DNA from: CAZWKQ01 sp964634005
GTDB lineage: Bacteria; Bacteroidota; Bacteroidia; Bacteroidales; JACABE01
Assembly: GCA_964634005.1 (NCBI GenBank)
Contig: CAZWKQ010000032.1
Span: 1 to 14,375 of the forward strand
Reading direction: 5' to 3'
Length of the DNA: 14,375 bases
Position 1 is the stretch's first letter. Every line of letters begins with the position of its first letter. Positions 7,794-14,326 of the stretch are shown here, in pieces. The position numbers and the translations under genes are program-made. The notes under the pieces were generated by a model. The model was not told the origin of the DNA. It did not search any database and saw only the letters and a program-made list of their open reading frames with translations.

Positions 7794-8878
7794 AAAAAAT
7801 CACACTAATAATTCTCTCAATTTGCATTTGTTTTTCGCTTAAAGCTCAAAACGAAAAAGAAATCTATGAACAAGCATTTCAAAATATTAATTGTATGCTA
7901 AATGAAACTTGTACATTGAATTTCAAAGAAGCTGTTTTCATTGTGGAAAATGCTTACTACTCAAACCAATTATCTAAACCAAATTTTGACAAGAAAATTA
8001 AGTTTCAAACAAATCTTGTAATTAGCTTTATTGCTTCCAGAGAGTTACTTTACGATTACCCTGACAAAGAAGAAGTAAAAAAATGTGCTGCAATATTTTC
8101 GGTAATGACAGATACAATTCCAATTCAGCTTGAAAACGATGAAATTGGTTATCATATTCCATTTTCCTATGATTTTAATGATATTTGGGGACATCAAGAC
8201 TGGACAAATATGTTTGTAACCAAATTGCTTGACACGAAAAAAGGAAATTGTCATTCTATGCCGTTTCTATACAAAATAATTGCTGATGAAATTGGTGTAA
8301 AAGCATTTATTTCTGTTGCTCCAAACCATTTTTACATAAAACATCAAAATAAAGCAAACGGATGGTACAACACAGAACTCACAAGCGGAATGTTTCCGAT
8401 TGATGGTTGGCTCATGGCTTCGGGGTACATTCATTTAGACGCTATTGTAAACAAATTGTACATGGATGCTTTAAATGAAAAGCAGATGATTACTTTATGT
8501 TTGATTGACCTTGCTAAAGGTTATGAGAGAAAATTTGGAGCAGAAGCCAGTCCCGAATTTATTTTAAGATGCTGTGACACAACTTTAAAATATTACCCTC
8601 ATTACATAAATGCATTGATTCTGAAAGCCGAAACAAAGAAAAAAATGTTTGAAGCATTAATGAAAAAACACAATACGATGTATCCGAATCAAATTTTTTA
8701 TGTGCCTGAAGCAGAGAAGCTATTTATCGAAATGACTGAATTATACAGTAAAATTCATGAATTAGGTTTCCGCAAAATGCCCGAAGAAATGTATTTAAAC
8801 TGGTTAATTTCATTAAAAGAAGAAAAAAATAAATATGAAAACAAAAATATTACTAATTTTAACCCAAAATCAGAATAA
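7790..8878 (+). CDS. Secreted transglutaminase-like protein B
   Basis: A 362-residue paralogue of the preceding protein, with its own Sec signal peptide (MKKITLIILSICICFSLKAQ) but without the Gln-rich linker. The catalytic-type residues are Cys154 in GNCHSMPFLY, His180 in PNHFYIKH and the WYNTELTSG segment, consistent with a Cys-His based transglutaminase or amidase fold. The C-terminal region looks helical. It overlaps the first paralogue by four bases and ends one base before the start of mini-Rhs 1, so translation of the three is probably coupled. It could modify, anchor or process the secreted toxins, but that is inference from order alone. Confidence 0.72.
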   Translation: MKKITLIILSICICFSLKAQNEKEIYEQAFQNINCMLNETCTLNFKEAVFIVENAYYSNQLSKPNFDKKIKFQTNLVISFIASRELLYDYPDKEEVKKCAAIFSVMTDTIPIQLENDEIGYHIPFSYDFNDIWGHQDWTNMFVTKLLDTKKGNCHSMPFLYKIIADEIGVKAFISVAPNHFYIKHQNKANGWYNTELTSGMFPIDGWLMASGYIHLDAIVNKLYMDALNEKQMITLCLIDLAKGYERKFGAEASPEFILRCCDTTLKYYPHYINALILKAETKKKMFEALMKKHNTMYPNQIFYVPEAEKLFIEMTELYSKIHELGFRKMPEEMYLNWLISLKEEKNKYENKNITNFNPKSE

Positions 8879-8879
8879 T

Positions 8880-9236
8880 ATGAAACGTCTGTTTTTAATT
8901 TTTACAATTTTATTTTGTGTCTCATTGGCAAACGCTCAAAATCCGTTTGAAGCGTATGGTTATACTCCAAAAATTGCGACATTAAGCAATGGTAAGTACA
9001 ACGAATTTCACGACCTTGACACCATTGTTCAAATTGGTACTGTATTATTTAACACTCAAACCAAGCAAATTGTCGCATTTTTACAAATTGACACTTTGTA
9101 TTCTGAAGCAACTTTGCAGCCTGATATTGTGAGTATGTGGATGAGTCCTGACCCGTTATCGGATGAACGTCCCAGTTTTTCTCCATATAATTTTTGTCGA
9201 AATAATCCAATTGTATTTGTTGATCCAGATGGTCGT
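8880..9236 (+). repeat. Mini-Rhs N-terminal direct repeat, copy 1
   Basis: 357-base block ending at the DPDGR codons (residues 115-119). It is highly similar at DNA level to 10809-11165 and 12169-12525; the sequences diverge completely just after it. Confidence 0.85.
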
Positions 9237-9836
9237 TTAGATGACTGGTTTGAAAACGAAAAAACTGGTCAAATTATGAATGTAAAAGGGACATCACAAC
9301 TGCCAGCTAATGAGCAAAATAAAGGTTGGGTTAATATTGGTAAAGACGATATGTTTGGCAAATCTAATGTGCCAGCTGGTCAAACAGGAACTGTTACTAA
9401 AATGAATGAAAACGAATCTGTTAGTTTTATGAGTAAACAAGGCTATAAACTAACGGATAAACAATTGTTTGTATATGATAAAAGTGCAAACGAAAAAATT
9501 CAATCTGGCCCGTACAGTAATAGTTTTATTACTGGAGAGTTGATAAAAATTGGGGAGAAAAAAACTTATGTGCCAAATAATTATACTGTTCAAAATGAAT
9601 CAAGAACTCAATTAGAAAAGCCTCGTGATTATTTTAGTAAATCTGGTTATCCTGGGTTAATATATGTATATCGGAGTACATTAACATATGGTCCACCAAG
9701 AGAAAAATCATTTTGGGAAGGGCTGTTTGGTTTAGCTGGAAATTTAACTACAGATTCAAGGTCAACTCAATACTATCCTAATTGGAACATGTACCCTAAA
9801 GGCAAAAACACATTGATAGATAAATACAGACCGTAA
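8880..9836 (+). CDS. Mini-Rhs secreted toxin 1
   Basis: A 318-residue protein started at the ATG at 8880, which gives the signal peptide MKRLFLIFTILFCVSLANAQ; an upstream in-frame ATG at 8835 lies inside the previous gene. Residues 21-88 are a domain almost identical in all three mini-Rhs genes (PFEAYGYTPKIATLSNGKYN onward). Residues 89-119 carry the Rhs-core hallmark MSPDPLSDE...SPYNF...NNPI...DPDGR. No YD-repeat shell is present. The unique C-terminus (120-318) has no recognised fold, with a KSFWEGLFGLAG stretch and aromatic-rich end. By analogy with polymorphic toxins it is the toxin part, paired with the lipoprotein encoded next. Confidence 0.75.
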   Translation: MKRLFLIFTILFCVSLANAQNPFEAYGYTPKIATLSNGKYNEFHDLDTIVQIGTVLFNTQTKQIVAFLQIDTLYSEATLQPDIVSMWMSPDPLSDERPSFSPYNFCRNNPIVFVDPDGRLDDWFENEKTGQIMNVKGTSQLPANEQNKGWVNIGKDDMFGKSNVPAGQTGTVTKMNENESVSFMSKQGYKLTDKQLFVYDKSANEKIQSGPYSNSFITGELIKIGEKKTYVPNNYTVQNESRTQLEKPRDYFSKSGYPGLIYVYRSTLTYGPPREKSFWEGLFGLAGNLTTDSRSTQYYPNWNMYPKGKNTLIDKYRP

Positions 9837-9846
9837 ATTTTCTCAG

Positions 9847-10488
9847 ATGAAAAATATTTATATGAAAACATACTTTTCTTGTTTTTTGCTACTTACCATA
9901 GTTGGTTGCAAGATGAATCATTTAGAACAATTAAACAAAAGATACAAGGAGTATAAATCTGAATATCCCAAAGAATATACGAATCATTTTCCAGAAGAAG
10001 TATTGAGTAAAGATATCAGCTTTGGTGGCCCATTACCTGCTGCACTTGATAGTAGACATTATTGGGGGCTTGAATTACTTGCACAATATGAAGATGATCA
10101 ACAAAAGGATTTTTATATAGCACAAGCTAATCTTTATCTTACTAATCCTTTGAAGGTATCTGGAAATGATGTGGTTTTTTTAACTAATATCAAAGAATTT
10201 TGTGATTCTAATCAACGCAATATTCAATATACAGTGTTACCAATGCCAAATGTGCAAATGGAAACACAAATTTTAAATGAAATTGTTTTTTGCGATTCAA
10301 TTGTTTTCTCAAAAGATTGGAATGATTATCAGTTTTTCCTAATAGAGCATAATGACACTGTAATTTTTGAAGAACAAAGAACTAATAATTGTCCTTTTCT
10401 CCAAAGTATACTTTCACATGGATTTTCACGTGGTGTAGTTGTCAATGAAAAAGATAAAATTTTATTCTTTTGGTTATATTTTTGGTAA
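9847..10488 (+). CDS. Putative lipoprotein, candidate immunity 1
   Basis: A 213-residue predicted lipoprotein with a hydrophobic signal ending in the lipobox TIVGC (Cys21); ATG codons at 9847 and 9862 both work as starts. The mature part is soluble and acidic with several Cys and Trp residues, and matches no family I know. It lies 10 bases after mini-Rhs 1. Its position, size and envelope location fit an immunity protein protecting the periplasm or envelope from the C-terminal domain of toxin 1. The evidence is positional only. Confidence 0.6.
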   Translation: MKNIYMKTYFSCFLLLTIVGCKMNHLEQLNKRYKEYKSEYPKEYTNHFPEEVLSKDISFGGPLPAALDSRHYWGLELLAQYEDDQQKDFYIAQANLYLTNPLKVSGNDVVFLTNIKEFCDSNQRNIQYTVLPMPNVQMETQILNEIVFCDSIVFSKDWNDYQFFLIEHNDTVIFEEQRTNNCPFLQSILSHGFSRGVVVNEKDKILFFWLYFW

Positions 10489-10507
10489 ATTCATTAACAT
10501 TAATATT

Positions 10508-10792
10508 ATGAGTATAAATCGCCTAGGACTAATTGACTTAATTGCAAAAAAAGGCAATTTCAGTAAAACAGAAGCAAAAAGAGCTTTAGAGTTAACCTTA
10601 AGCTCTATATCCGAAGCATTATCAAAAGGTGAAGAAATTTCGCTAATTGGTTTTGGTTCTTTTAAAATAGTCGAGCGTTCCGAACGCATGGGAATTAATC
10701 CAAAGACAGGGGCAAAAATTAAAATATCATCTAAAAAGATTGTCCGTTTTAAACCTGGGAATGACTTGTCTGGACAGGTAAAATATACTTAA
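10508..10792 (+). CDS. HU-family DNA-binding protein, copy 1
   Basis: A 94-residue HU/IHF-family protein. It has the N-terminal helices (LIDLIAKKGNFSKTEAKRAL), the central signature ISLIGFGSFKIVERSERMG and the beta-arm INPKTGAKIKI, then a basic C-terminal helix. I chose the ATG at 10508; the frame is open to 10439 but the extra residues lie inside the preceding gene and are not HU-like. The arm has GINPKTG in place of the common GRNP. Copy 2 lies at 13567, with roughly 90% identity over most of its length by eye. It may regulate the cassette or bend DNA at it, but a role beside Rhs toxins is unproven. Confidence 0.88.
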   Translation: MSINRLGLIDLIAKKGNFSKTEAKRALELTLSSISEALSKGEEISLIGFGSFKIVERSERMGINPKTGAKIKISSKKIVRFKPGNDLSGQVKYT

Positions 10793-10808
10793 CCATAATT
10801 TTATAAAA

Positions 10809-11165
10809 ATGAAACGTCTGTTTTTAGTTTTTACAATTTTATTTTTTATCACATTGGCAAACGCTCAAAATCCGTTTGAAGCGTATGGTTATACTCCAAA
10901 AATTGCGACATTAAGCAATGGTAAGTACAACGAATTTCACGACCTTGACACCATTGTTCAAATTGGTACGGTTTTATTTAACACTCAAACCAAGCAAATT
11001 GTCGCATTTTTACAAGTTGACACTTTGTATTCAGAAGCAACTTTGCAACCAGACATAGTGAGTATGTGGTTAAGTCCCGACCCATTATCTGACGAATATC
11101 CATCTTGGTCGCCATATGTATACTGTTTAAACAATCCGATTAAACTTATCGACCCCGATGGAAGG
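10809..11165 (+). repeat. Mini-Rhs N-terminal direct repeat, copy 2
   Basis: Second copy of the 357-base block. It is most alike in codons 21-88 and slightly more diverged at the signal peptide and in the Rhs core. Confidence 0.85.
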
Positions 11166-11828
11166 GAGCCAATTTTGCCTTTTGTTGGAACGATTGGTGG
11201 ATTTATCAATTTTATGAATGGTTTATCAACAGGAATTGGTTCATCAACTGGTTCTTCTGCACATTCTGCAATGTTAAGAATGGGGATGACGAATGGCATG
11301 AAACCTGCAAATACAGCCCCTTTCAATACTTCTGGCGGAAATAGATACATATATACAGAGAACGGAGGATGGATTGATATGACTCATTTTATGTTTTATG
11401 CTGGTAGAGCCTACAATTATAAAATGGAAAAACAACAAGCTCAAGAACTTGTTTATAGTAATAGTTTTGCTTTTATGGAACCTGGCACGCAATTGTATTG
11501 GTTGAAACAAGCTGGCATGGATCCTATTGGCGAAGCTGTTCAAGATGGCTATTTGCAAGAGTTTTCTGATAAATATACTGCACCGTATTCTGCATACAGT
11601 TATGAGGATTTGCCAAGTGATAAATTCGGTGCGGAGTTCGGTGCCAAATACTTTGATCCAACCAGTAATCAAACTTTTAGTGAACAATTAGAAAATTACT
11701 TTACGAATGTTTTAAAGGCAACCAATCCCAAACAAGCTCCAAACTATTCAGTTTTGCCTAATAAATACCCCGAGAAAAAACCTACTGTTCAAAATAAAAC
11801 TACAAATCCATTATTTATTTCAGAATGA
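10809..11828 (+). CDS. Mini-Rhs secreted toxin 2
   Basis: A 339-residue protein starting 16 bases after HU copy 1, with signal peptide MKRLFLVFTILFFITLANAQ. Residues 21-119 repeat the shared mini-Rhs domain and core (LSPDPLSDEYPSWSPYVY, then DPDGR at 115-119). The unique C-terminus starts with a hydrophobic Gly/Ser-rich stretch (about 120-155) that could enter a membrane. It continues with RYIYTENGGWIDMTHFMFY and, further on, YSYEDLPSDKFGAEFG, which look like conserved enzyme motifs with a candidate catalytic His. I cannot name the fold. The stop overlaps the start of the next lipoprotein gene by ATGA, a tight toxin-immunity arrangement. Confidence 0.75.
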   Translation: MKRLFLVFTILFFITLANAQNPFEAYGYTPKIATLSNGKYNEFHDLDTIVQIGTVLFNTQTKQIVAFLQVDTLYSEATLQPDIVSMWLSPDPLSDEYPSWSPYVYCLNNPIKLIDPDGREPILPFVGTIGGFINFMNGLSTGIGSSTGSSAHSAMLRMGMTNGMKPANTAPFNTSGGNRYIYTENGGWIDMTHFMFYAGRAYNYKMEKQQAQELVYSNSFAFMEPGTQLYWLKQAGMDPIGEAVQDGYLQEFSDKYTAPYSAYSYEDLPSDKFGAEFGAKYFDPTSNQTFSEQLENYFTNVLKATNPKQAPNYSVLPNKYPEKKPTVQNKTTNPLFISE

Positions 11829-12133
11829 AAAAGTCAAATTTATACTTAATTCCATTATTTATTTTATTTTTCTCATGTTCAAATTATGAACATAATAAGG
11901 AAATAGGCAATAGTATTGTTGAAAAAATTGAAATCTATAAAGTTAAACAAGGCTATTTGCCAAATTCATTAAAAGATATTAATCAAGAAGAAGTTATAAA
12001 TAATGTTCTTTTTTGTTATGAAAAGGTAGATAGTAATAATTATATGGTATGGTTTGGTACTACTGTCGGAGAAGGTGTATACTATTATTCAGACTCAGAA
12101 CAATGGGAGAATAGATTAAGGGAAATGAAATGA
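11825..12133 (+). CDS. Small lipoprotein, candidate immunity 2
   Basis: A 102-residue predicted lipoprotein: basic start, hydrophobic stretch and lipobox FFSC (Cys18). The segment IEIYKVKQGYLPNSLKDI resembles the 'Y...G.LP.SL..L' pattern seen in pseudopilin-like soluble domains, followed by beta strands rich in Tyr and Trp. Its start overlaps the stop of mini-Rhs 2 by four bases, so the two are co-translated. It is a likely envelope-located immunity protein for toxin 2. No named immunity family is claimed. Confidence 0.62.
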   Translation: MKKSNLYLIPLFILFFSCSNYEHNKEIGNSIVEKIEIYKVKQGYLPNSLKDINQEEVINNVLFCYEKVDSNNYMVWFGTTVGEGVYYYSDSEQWENRLREMK

Positions 12134-12168
12134 AAAGGAATTAATAAAAGATTAAAGCAATCAATATT

Positions 12169-12525
12169 ATGAAACGTTTTCTTTTGATTACCACAATTTT
12201 ATTTTGTTATATTTTAACAAATGCTCAAAATCCTTTTGAAGCGTATGGTTATACTCCAAAAATTGCAACATTAAGCAATGGTAAGTACAACGAATTTCAC
12301 GACCTCGACACCATTGTTCAAATTGGTACGGTTTTATTTAACACTCAAACAAAGCAAATTGTCGCATTTTTACAGGTTGACACTTTGTATTCAGAAGCAA
12401 CTTTGCAACCTGATATTGTGAGTATGTGGATGAGTCCAGACCCATTATCCGACGAACGACCCAGCTTGTCTCCGTACAATTATTGTCAAAATAACCCAAT
12501 TGTTTTGGTTGACCCAGATGGGCGT
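12169..12525 (+). repeat. Mini-Rhs N-terminal direct repeat, copy 3
   Basis: Third copy of the 357-base block. Its signal peptide is the most diverged of the three, while codons 21-88 remain nearly identical to the other copies. Confidence 0.85.
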
Positions 12526-13146
12526 TTGGATGATTATTATTTAAATCTAAAGAGTGGACAAGTTGAATATCATGCGGGTAGCGAGAATCGTTTTGACCAA
12601 GGTTTGGTTAACATTGCAGGAGACAATGCAACAGTTGGAGATATTCAAGACGCATTAACTCAAAGGAATTACAATTATCAAAAAGATGCTTCTGTACCGG
12701 GTGGATTTAGGGTTGATACTGAAAAACAATATAAAGGCTGGGCAATGATGCAGTATTATGATCCTGAGATTGTTGGCACTATTCTTTTTATGAGTTTGGG
12801 TACTGGTGGTAGTACAACTAAATCTGTTGCAAGAACTTCTGGTAAATTTATAGCAGGCACTGCAGCTAAAGGTAGTAGTACTTTTTTTAAAGGTGCTTCT
12901 TATTCACCAAAAGTACTTAAACAAATGAGCAATGCAGATGATATATTTCATGGTTTCCCCAAAAGTATAGATAGTTATGCTGCTAAATATGGACAGTATT
13001 CCACAAAAATAGGGTTAGATGGCAAACCTTATCAGTGGTTAGAAATGTCTGGTAGCTATGGTGGAAAAACTGGTACTTTTGAATATATCAAAGATGCGAG
13101 CGGTGTAATAAATCATAGATTTTTTAATGTTCCTAAAGTTCCTTAG
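12169..13146 (+). CDS. Mini-Rhs secreted toxin 3, possible RNase
   Basis: A 325-residue protein with signal peptide MKRFLLITTILFCYILTNAQ, the shared domain to residue 88 and the core to DPDGR at 115-119. The unique part contains a Gly/Ser/Thr-rich hydrophobic region (about 204-240). It ends in a compact domain with DDIFHGFPKSID, then YQWLEMSGSYGG, and FEYIKDASGVINHRFF at 304-319. A C-terminal His/Lys/Tyr set with 'G..NH.(R)F' resembles BECR-type (barnase-EndoU-colicin E5/D-RelE) RNase toxins, from memory. The next gene starts one base after the stop and lacks a signal peptide, which fits a toxin acting in the cytosol of target cells. Confidence 0.75.
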   Translation: MKRFLLITTILFCYILTNAQNPFEAYGYTPKIATLSNGKYNEFHDLDTIVQIGTVLFNTQTKQIVAFLQVDTLYSEATLQPDIVSMWMSPDPLSDERPSLSPYNYCQNNPIVLVDPDGRLDDYYLNLKSGQVEYHAGSENRFDQGLVNIAGDNATVGDIQDALTQRNYNYQKDASVPGGFRVDTEKQYKGWAMMQYYDPEIVGTILFMSLGTGGSTTKSVARTSGKFIAGTAAKGSSTFFKGASYSPKVLKQMSNADDIFHGFPKSIDSYAAKYGQYSTKIGLDGKPYQWLEMSGSYGGKTGTFEYIKDASGVINHRFFNVPKVP

Positions 13147-13147
13147 T

Positions 13148-13516
13148 ATGACAGATATAATTTTTTACTTAGATTTTCTCAAAAAAAATGGAAGGCCACT
13201 TTGTGAAACATATATTGGTAGTGATGAAATAGCTTTAACAGCAGAAAATGCTTTACAAGCATTGGAATTGATAAAAGATAGTCAAATACTAATTATTGGT
13301 GGTGATGTGCTTTCAGAAGATAATAATAAGCTTATTTATGCACACCAACTATGGGGGCAAGAATATCATGTTTTAAATTGGTATTTGGACACTGAAGACC
13401 TAAAAAGAAAAGATTTTTTGAAAAGTTATCACATTGCAAAAGAAGGCATTATTAACGCAAATAAAATTGCGAATAAACTAAAAAAGAATTGTTACATTGT
13501 ACTTATAATTGAATAA
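13148..13516 (+). CDS. Candidate cytosolic immunity protein 3
   Basis: A 122-residue soluble protein with no signal peptide, started at the ATG at 13148, one base after the stop of mini-Rhs 3; seven further in-frame codons upstream overlap the toxin gene. It shows helix-rich ENALQALELIKDSQ, then a buried strand ILIIGGDVLSED and an aromatic HQLWGQEYHVLNWYLD segment. The 'L-x-GGDV' pattern reminds me of the Imm40 group, from memory only. Its location and the RNase-like end of toxin 3 fit a neutralising partner for that toxin. Confidence 0.62.
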   Translation: MTDIIFYLDFLKKNGRPLCETYIGSDEIALTAENALQALELIKDSQILIIGGDVLSEDNNKLIYAHQLWGQEYHVLNWYLDTEDLKRKDFLKSYHIAKEGIINANKIANKLKKNCYIVLIIE

Positions 13517-13566
13517 ACATATAATTTGATGTGTTTTAAAAGAAAATATTTTAACAAATAGAGAAA

Positions 13567-13839
13567 ATGAATAAACCACAACTTATTGACTTGATTGCAA
13601 AAAAAGGCAATATCAGTAAAACAGAAGCAAAAAGAGCTTTAGAGTTAACCTTAGACTCTGTAACAGAAGCATTATCAAAAGGTGAAGAAATTTCGTTAAT
13701 TGGTTTTGGTTCTTTTAAAATAGTCGAGCGTTCCGAACGAATGGGAATTAATCCAAAGACAGGGGCAAAAATTAAAATAGCATCTAAAAAGGTCGTCCGT
13801 TTTAAATCTGGGAATGACTTGTCTGGACAAGTGAAATGA
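13567..13839 (+). CDS. HU-family DNA-binding protein, copy 2
   Basis: A 90-residue HU/IHF-family protein with the same landmarks as copy 1 (LIDLIAKKGNISKTEAKRAL, GFGSFKIVERSERMG, INPKTGAKIKI). The DNA from about 13585 to 13836 is nearly the same as in copy 1, so the duplication is recent. It follows immunity gene 3 by 50 bases and is the last gene of cassette 3, ending 29 bases before the attC-like site. No terminator is seen after it other than the attC palindrome itself. Confidence 0.88.
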   Translation: MNKPQLIDLIAKKGNISKTEAKRALELTLDSVTEALSKGEEISLIGFGSFKIVERSERMGINPKTGAKIKIASKKVVRFKSGNDLSGQVK

Positions 13840-13868
13840 CTATAAAGCACTGACTGACAAGAAAGTAC

Positions 13869-13996
13869 GGTTGCTAACAAAGGCTAAAATCAAGCGGGCG
13901 GGAAGTGCTTATATGATAGGCAGTACATCTAATAAACTTCATCGCAAATTAACAGTGAAGTGCTTCGAAATGCCCGCCAGCTTTTAGCCTCGATCG
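13869..13996 (+). repeat. attC-like site 3
   Basis: Palindrome of 128 bases. The left end is GGTTGCTAAC (13869-13878) and the right end is CGTTAGC (13995-14001). AGGCTAAAA (13881-13889) pairs with TTTTAGCCT (13982-13990), and GCGGGC (13894-13899) with GCCCGC (13972-13977), across a small asymmetric bulge. The 12-mer GTGCTTCGAAAT is at 13960-13971. AAGTGCTT also occurs as a direct copy in the left arm at 13903-13910. Confidence 0.75.
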
Positions 13997-14010
13997 TTAG
14001 CGGCAATGCC

Positions 14011-14268
14011 CTATCGAAATTCGTGCGTGTTACAACTGTTGTAAAACTCTTGCAATGTATCCCACGGTGATAGCGTTCCATTTTTAAATCCTTCTTTGTG
14101 CTTCGGGTGGTTACATTGGTGGTGAGTTTTACCTGCAATCTTGAAAGCTGAACTTGCGTGTTTACAGTTGTAACATTTAGCTTTGCGTGTAGGCACAGCC
14201 GCTAACACAGTATTTGCGTCAGTTTGGGCATTCGTGCCGTTATCAATTTTTGTGCTTCTATTTTTCAT
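14011..14268 (-). CDS. Small Cys-rich, putative zinc-binding protein
   Basis: An 85-residue protein with a likely metal site: CYNC (Cys32, Cys35), HHQCNHP (Cys52, His54) and a C-terminal NSCNTHEF (Cys79, His82). The LSPWDTLQEFYNSC ending recalls small phage and mobile-element proteins with 'SxWDTL' and a final Cys, seen in many genomes without known function. There is only one Met, so the start is fixed; it lies inside the attC-like site, and about the first 23 codons are palindrome DNA. No clear TAnnTTTG promoter is visible on the minus strand. The stop lies 15 bases from the cassette boundary. Confidence 0.65.
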   Translation of the reverse strand: MKNRSTKIDNGTNAQTDANTVLAAVPTRKAKCYNCKHASSAFKIAGKTHHQCNHPKHKEGFKNGTLSPWDTLQEFYNSCNTHEFR

Positions 14269-14326
14269 GTAATTATATTAAAGTTTCGTATTTCAAATCC
14301 CAAACCGTACGCAAATACTCGGAACG
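14198..14326 (+). repeat. attC-like site 4
   Basis: Palindrome of 129 bases. The left end is GCCGCTAAC (14198-14206) and the right end is CGTTA (14325-14329). The left arm at 14210-14228 (GTATTTGCGT then GTTTGGG) pairs with CCCAAACCGTACGCAAATAC (14299-14318), leaving a small internal mismatch. The internal motif is diverged (AGTTTCGTATTTCAAAT near 14282-14298). It overlaps the start of the minus-strand gene. Confidence 0.72.

Larger units (their letters stand above)
6394..13996 (+). mobile_element. Integron-like cassette 3: mini-Rhs toxin cluster
   Basis: Unit of 7603 bases. GTTAGCAACC at 6393-6402 is the exact reverse complement of GGTTGCTAAC at 13869-13878 in its own attC. It contains ten plus-strand genes, most with overlaps or gaps under 40 bases, so they probably form one or two operons. 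I found no palindrome-flanked CTAAC/GTTAG pair inside it that would split it into smaller cassettes. The size is extreme for an integron cassette, so fusion of several cassettes with loss of internal sites is possible. Confidence 0.65.
13997..14326 (+). mobile_element. Integron-like cassette 4: single reversed small gene
   Basis: Unit of 330 bases, a typical small cassette size. GTTAGCGGC at 13996-14004 is the exact reverse complement of GCCGCTAAC at 14198-14206 in its own attC. Its only gene is on the minus strand, opposite to the rest of the array, so it must bring or borrow its own promoter. Confidence 0.7.

Noticed and set aside
8835..8879. Upstream start for mini-Rhs 1
   Set aside because: It lies inside the previous gene; the start at 8880 matches the other two copies and their signal peptides.
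10439..10507. Upstream start for HU copy 1
   Set aside because: The extra residues overlap the lipoprotein gene and are not HU-like; copy 2 matches only from the start at 10508.
13856..13866. GACAAGAAAGT just before attC-like site 3, resembling the internal GACAGGA motif
   Set aside because: No palindrome or CGTTAG lies at the expected distance after it; probably chance or a decayed remnant.
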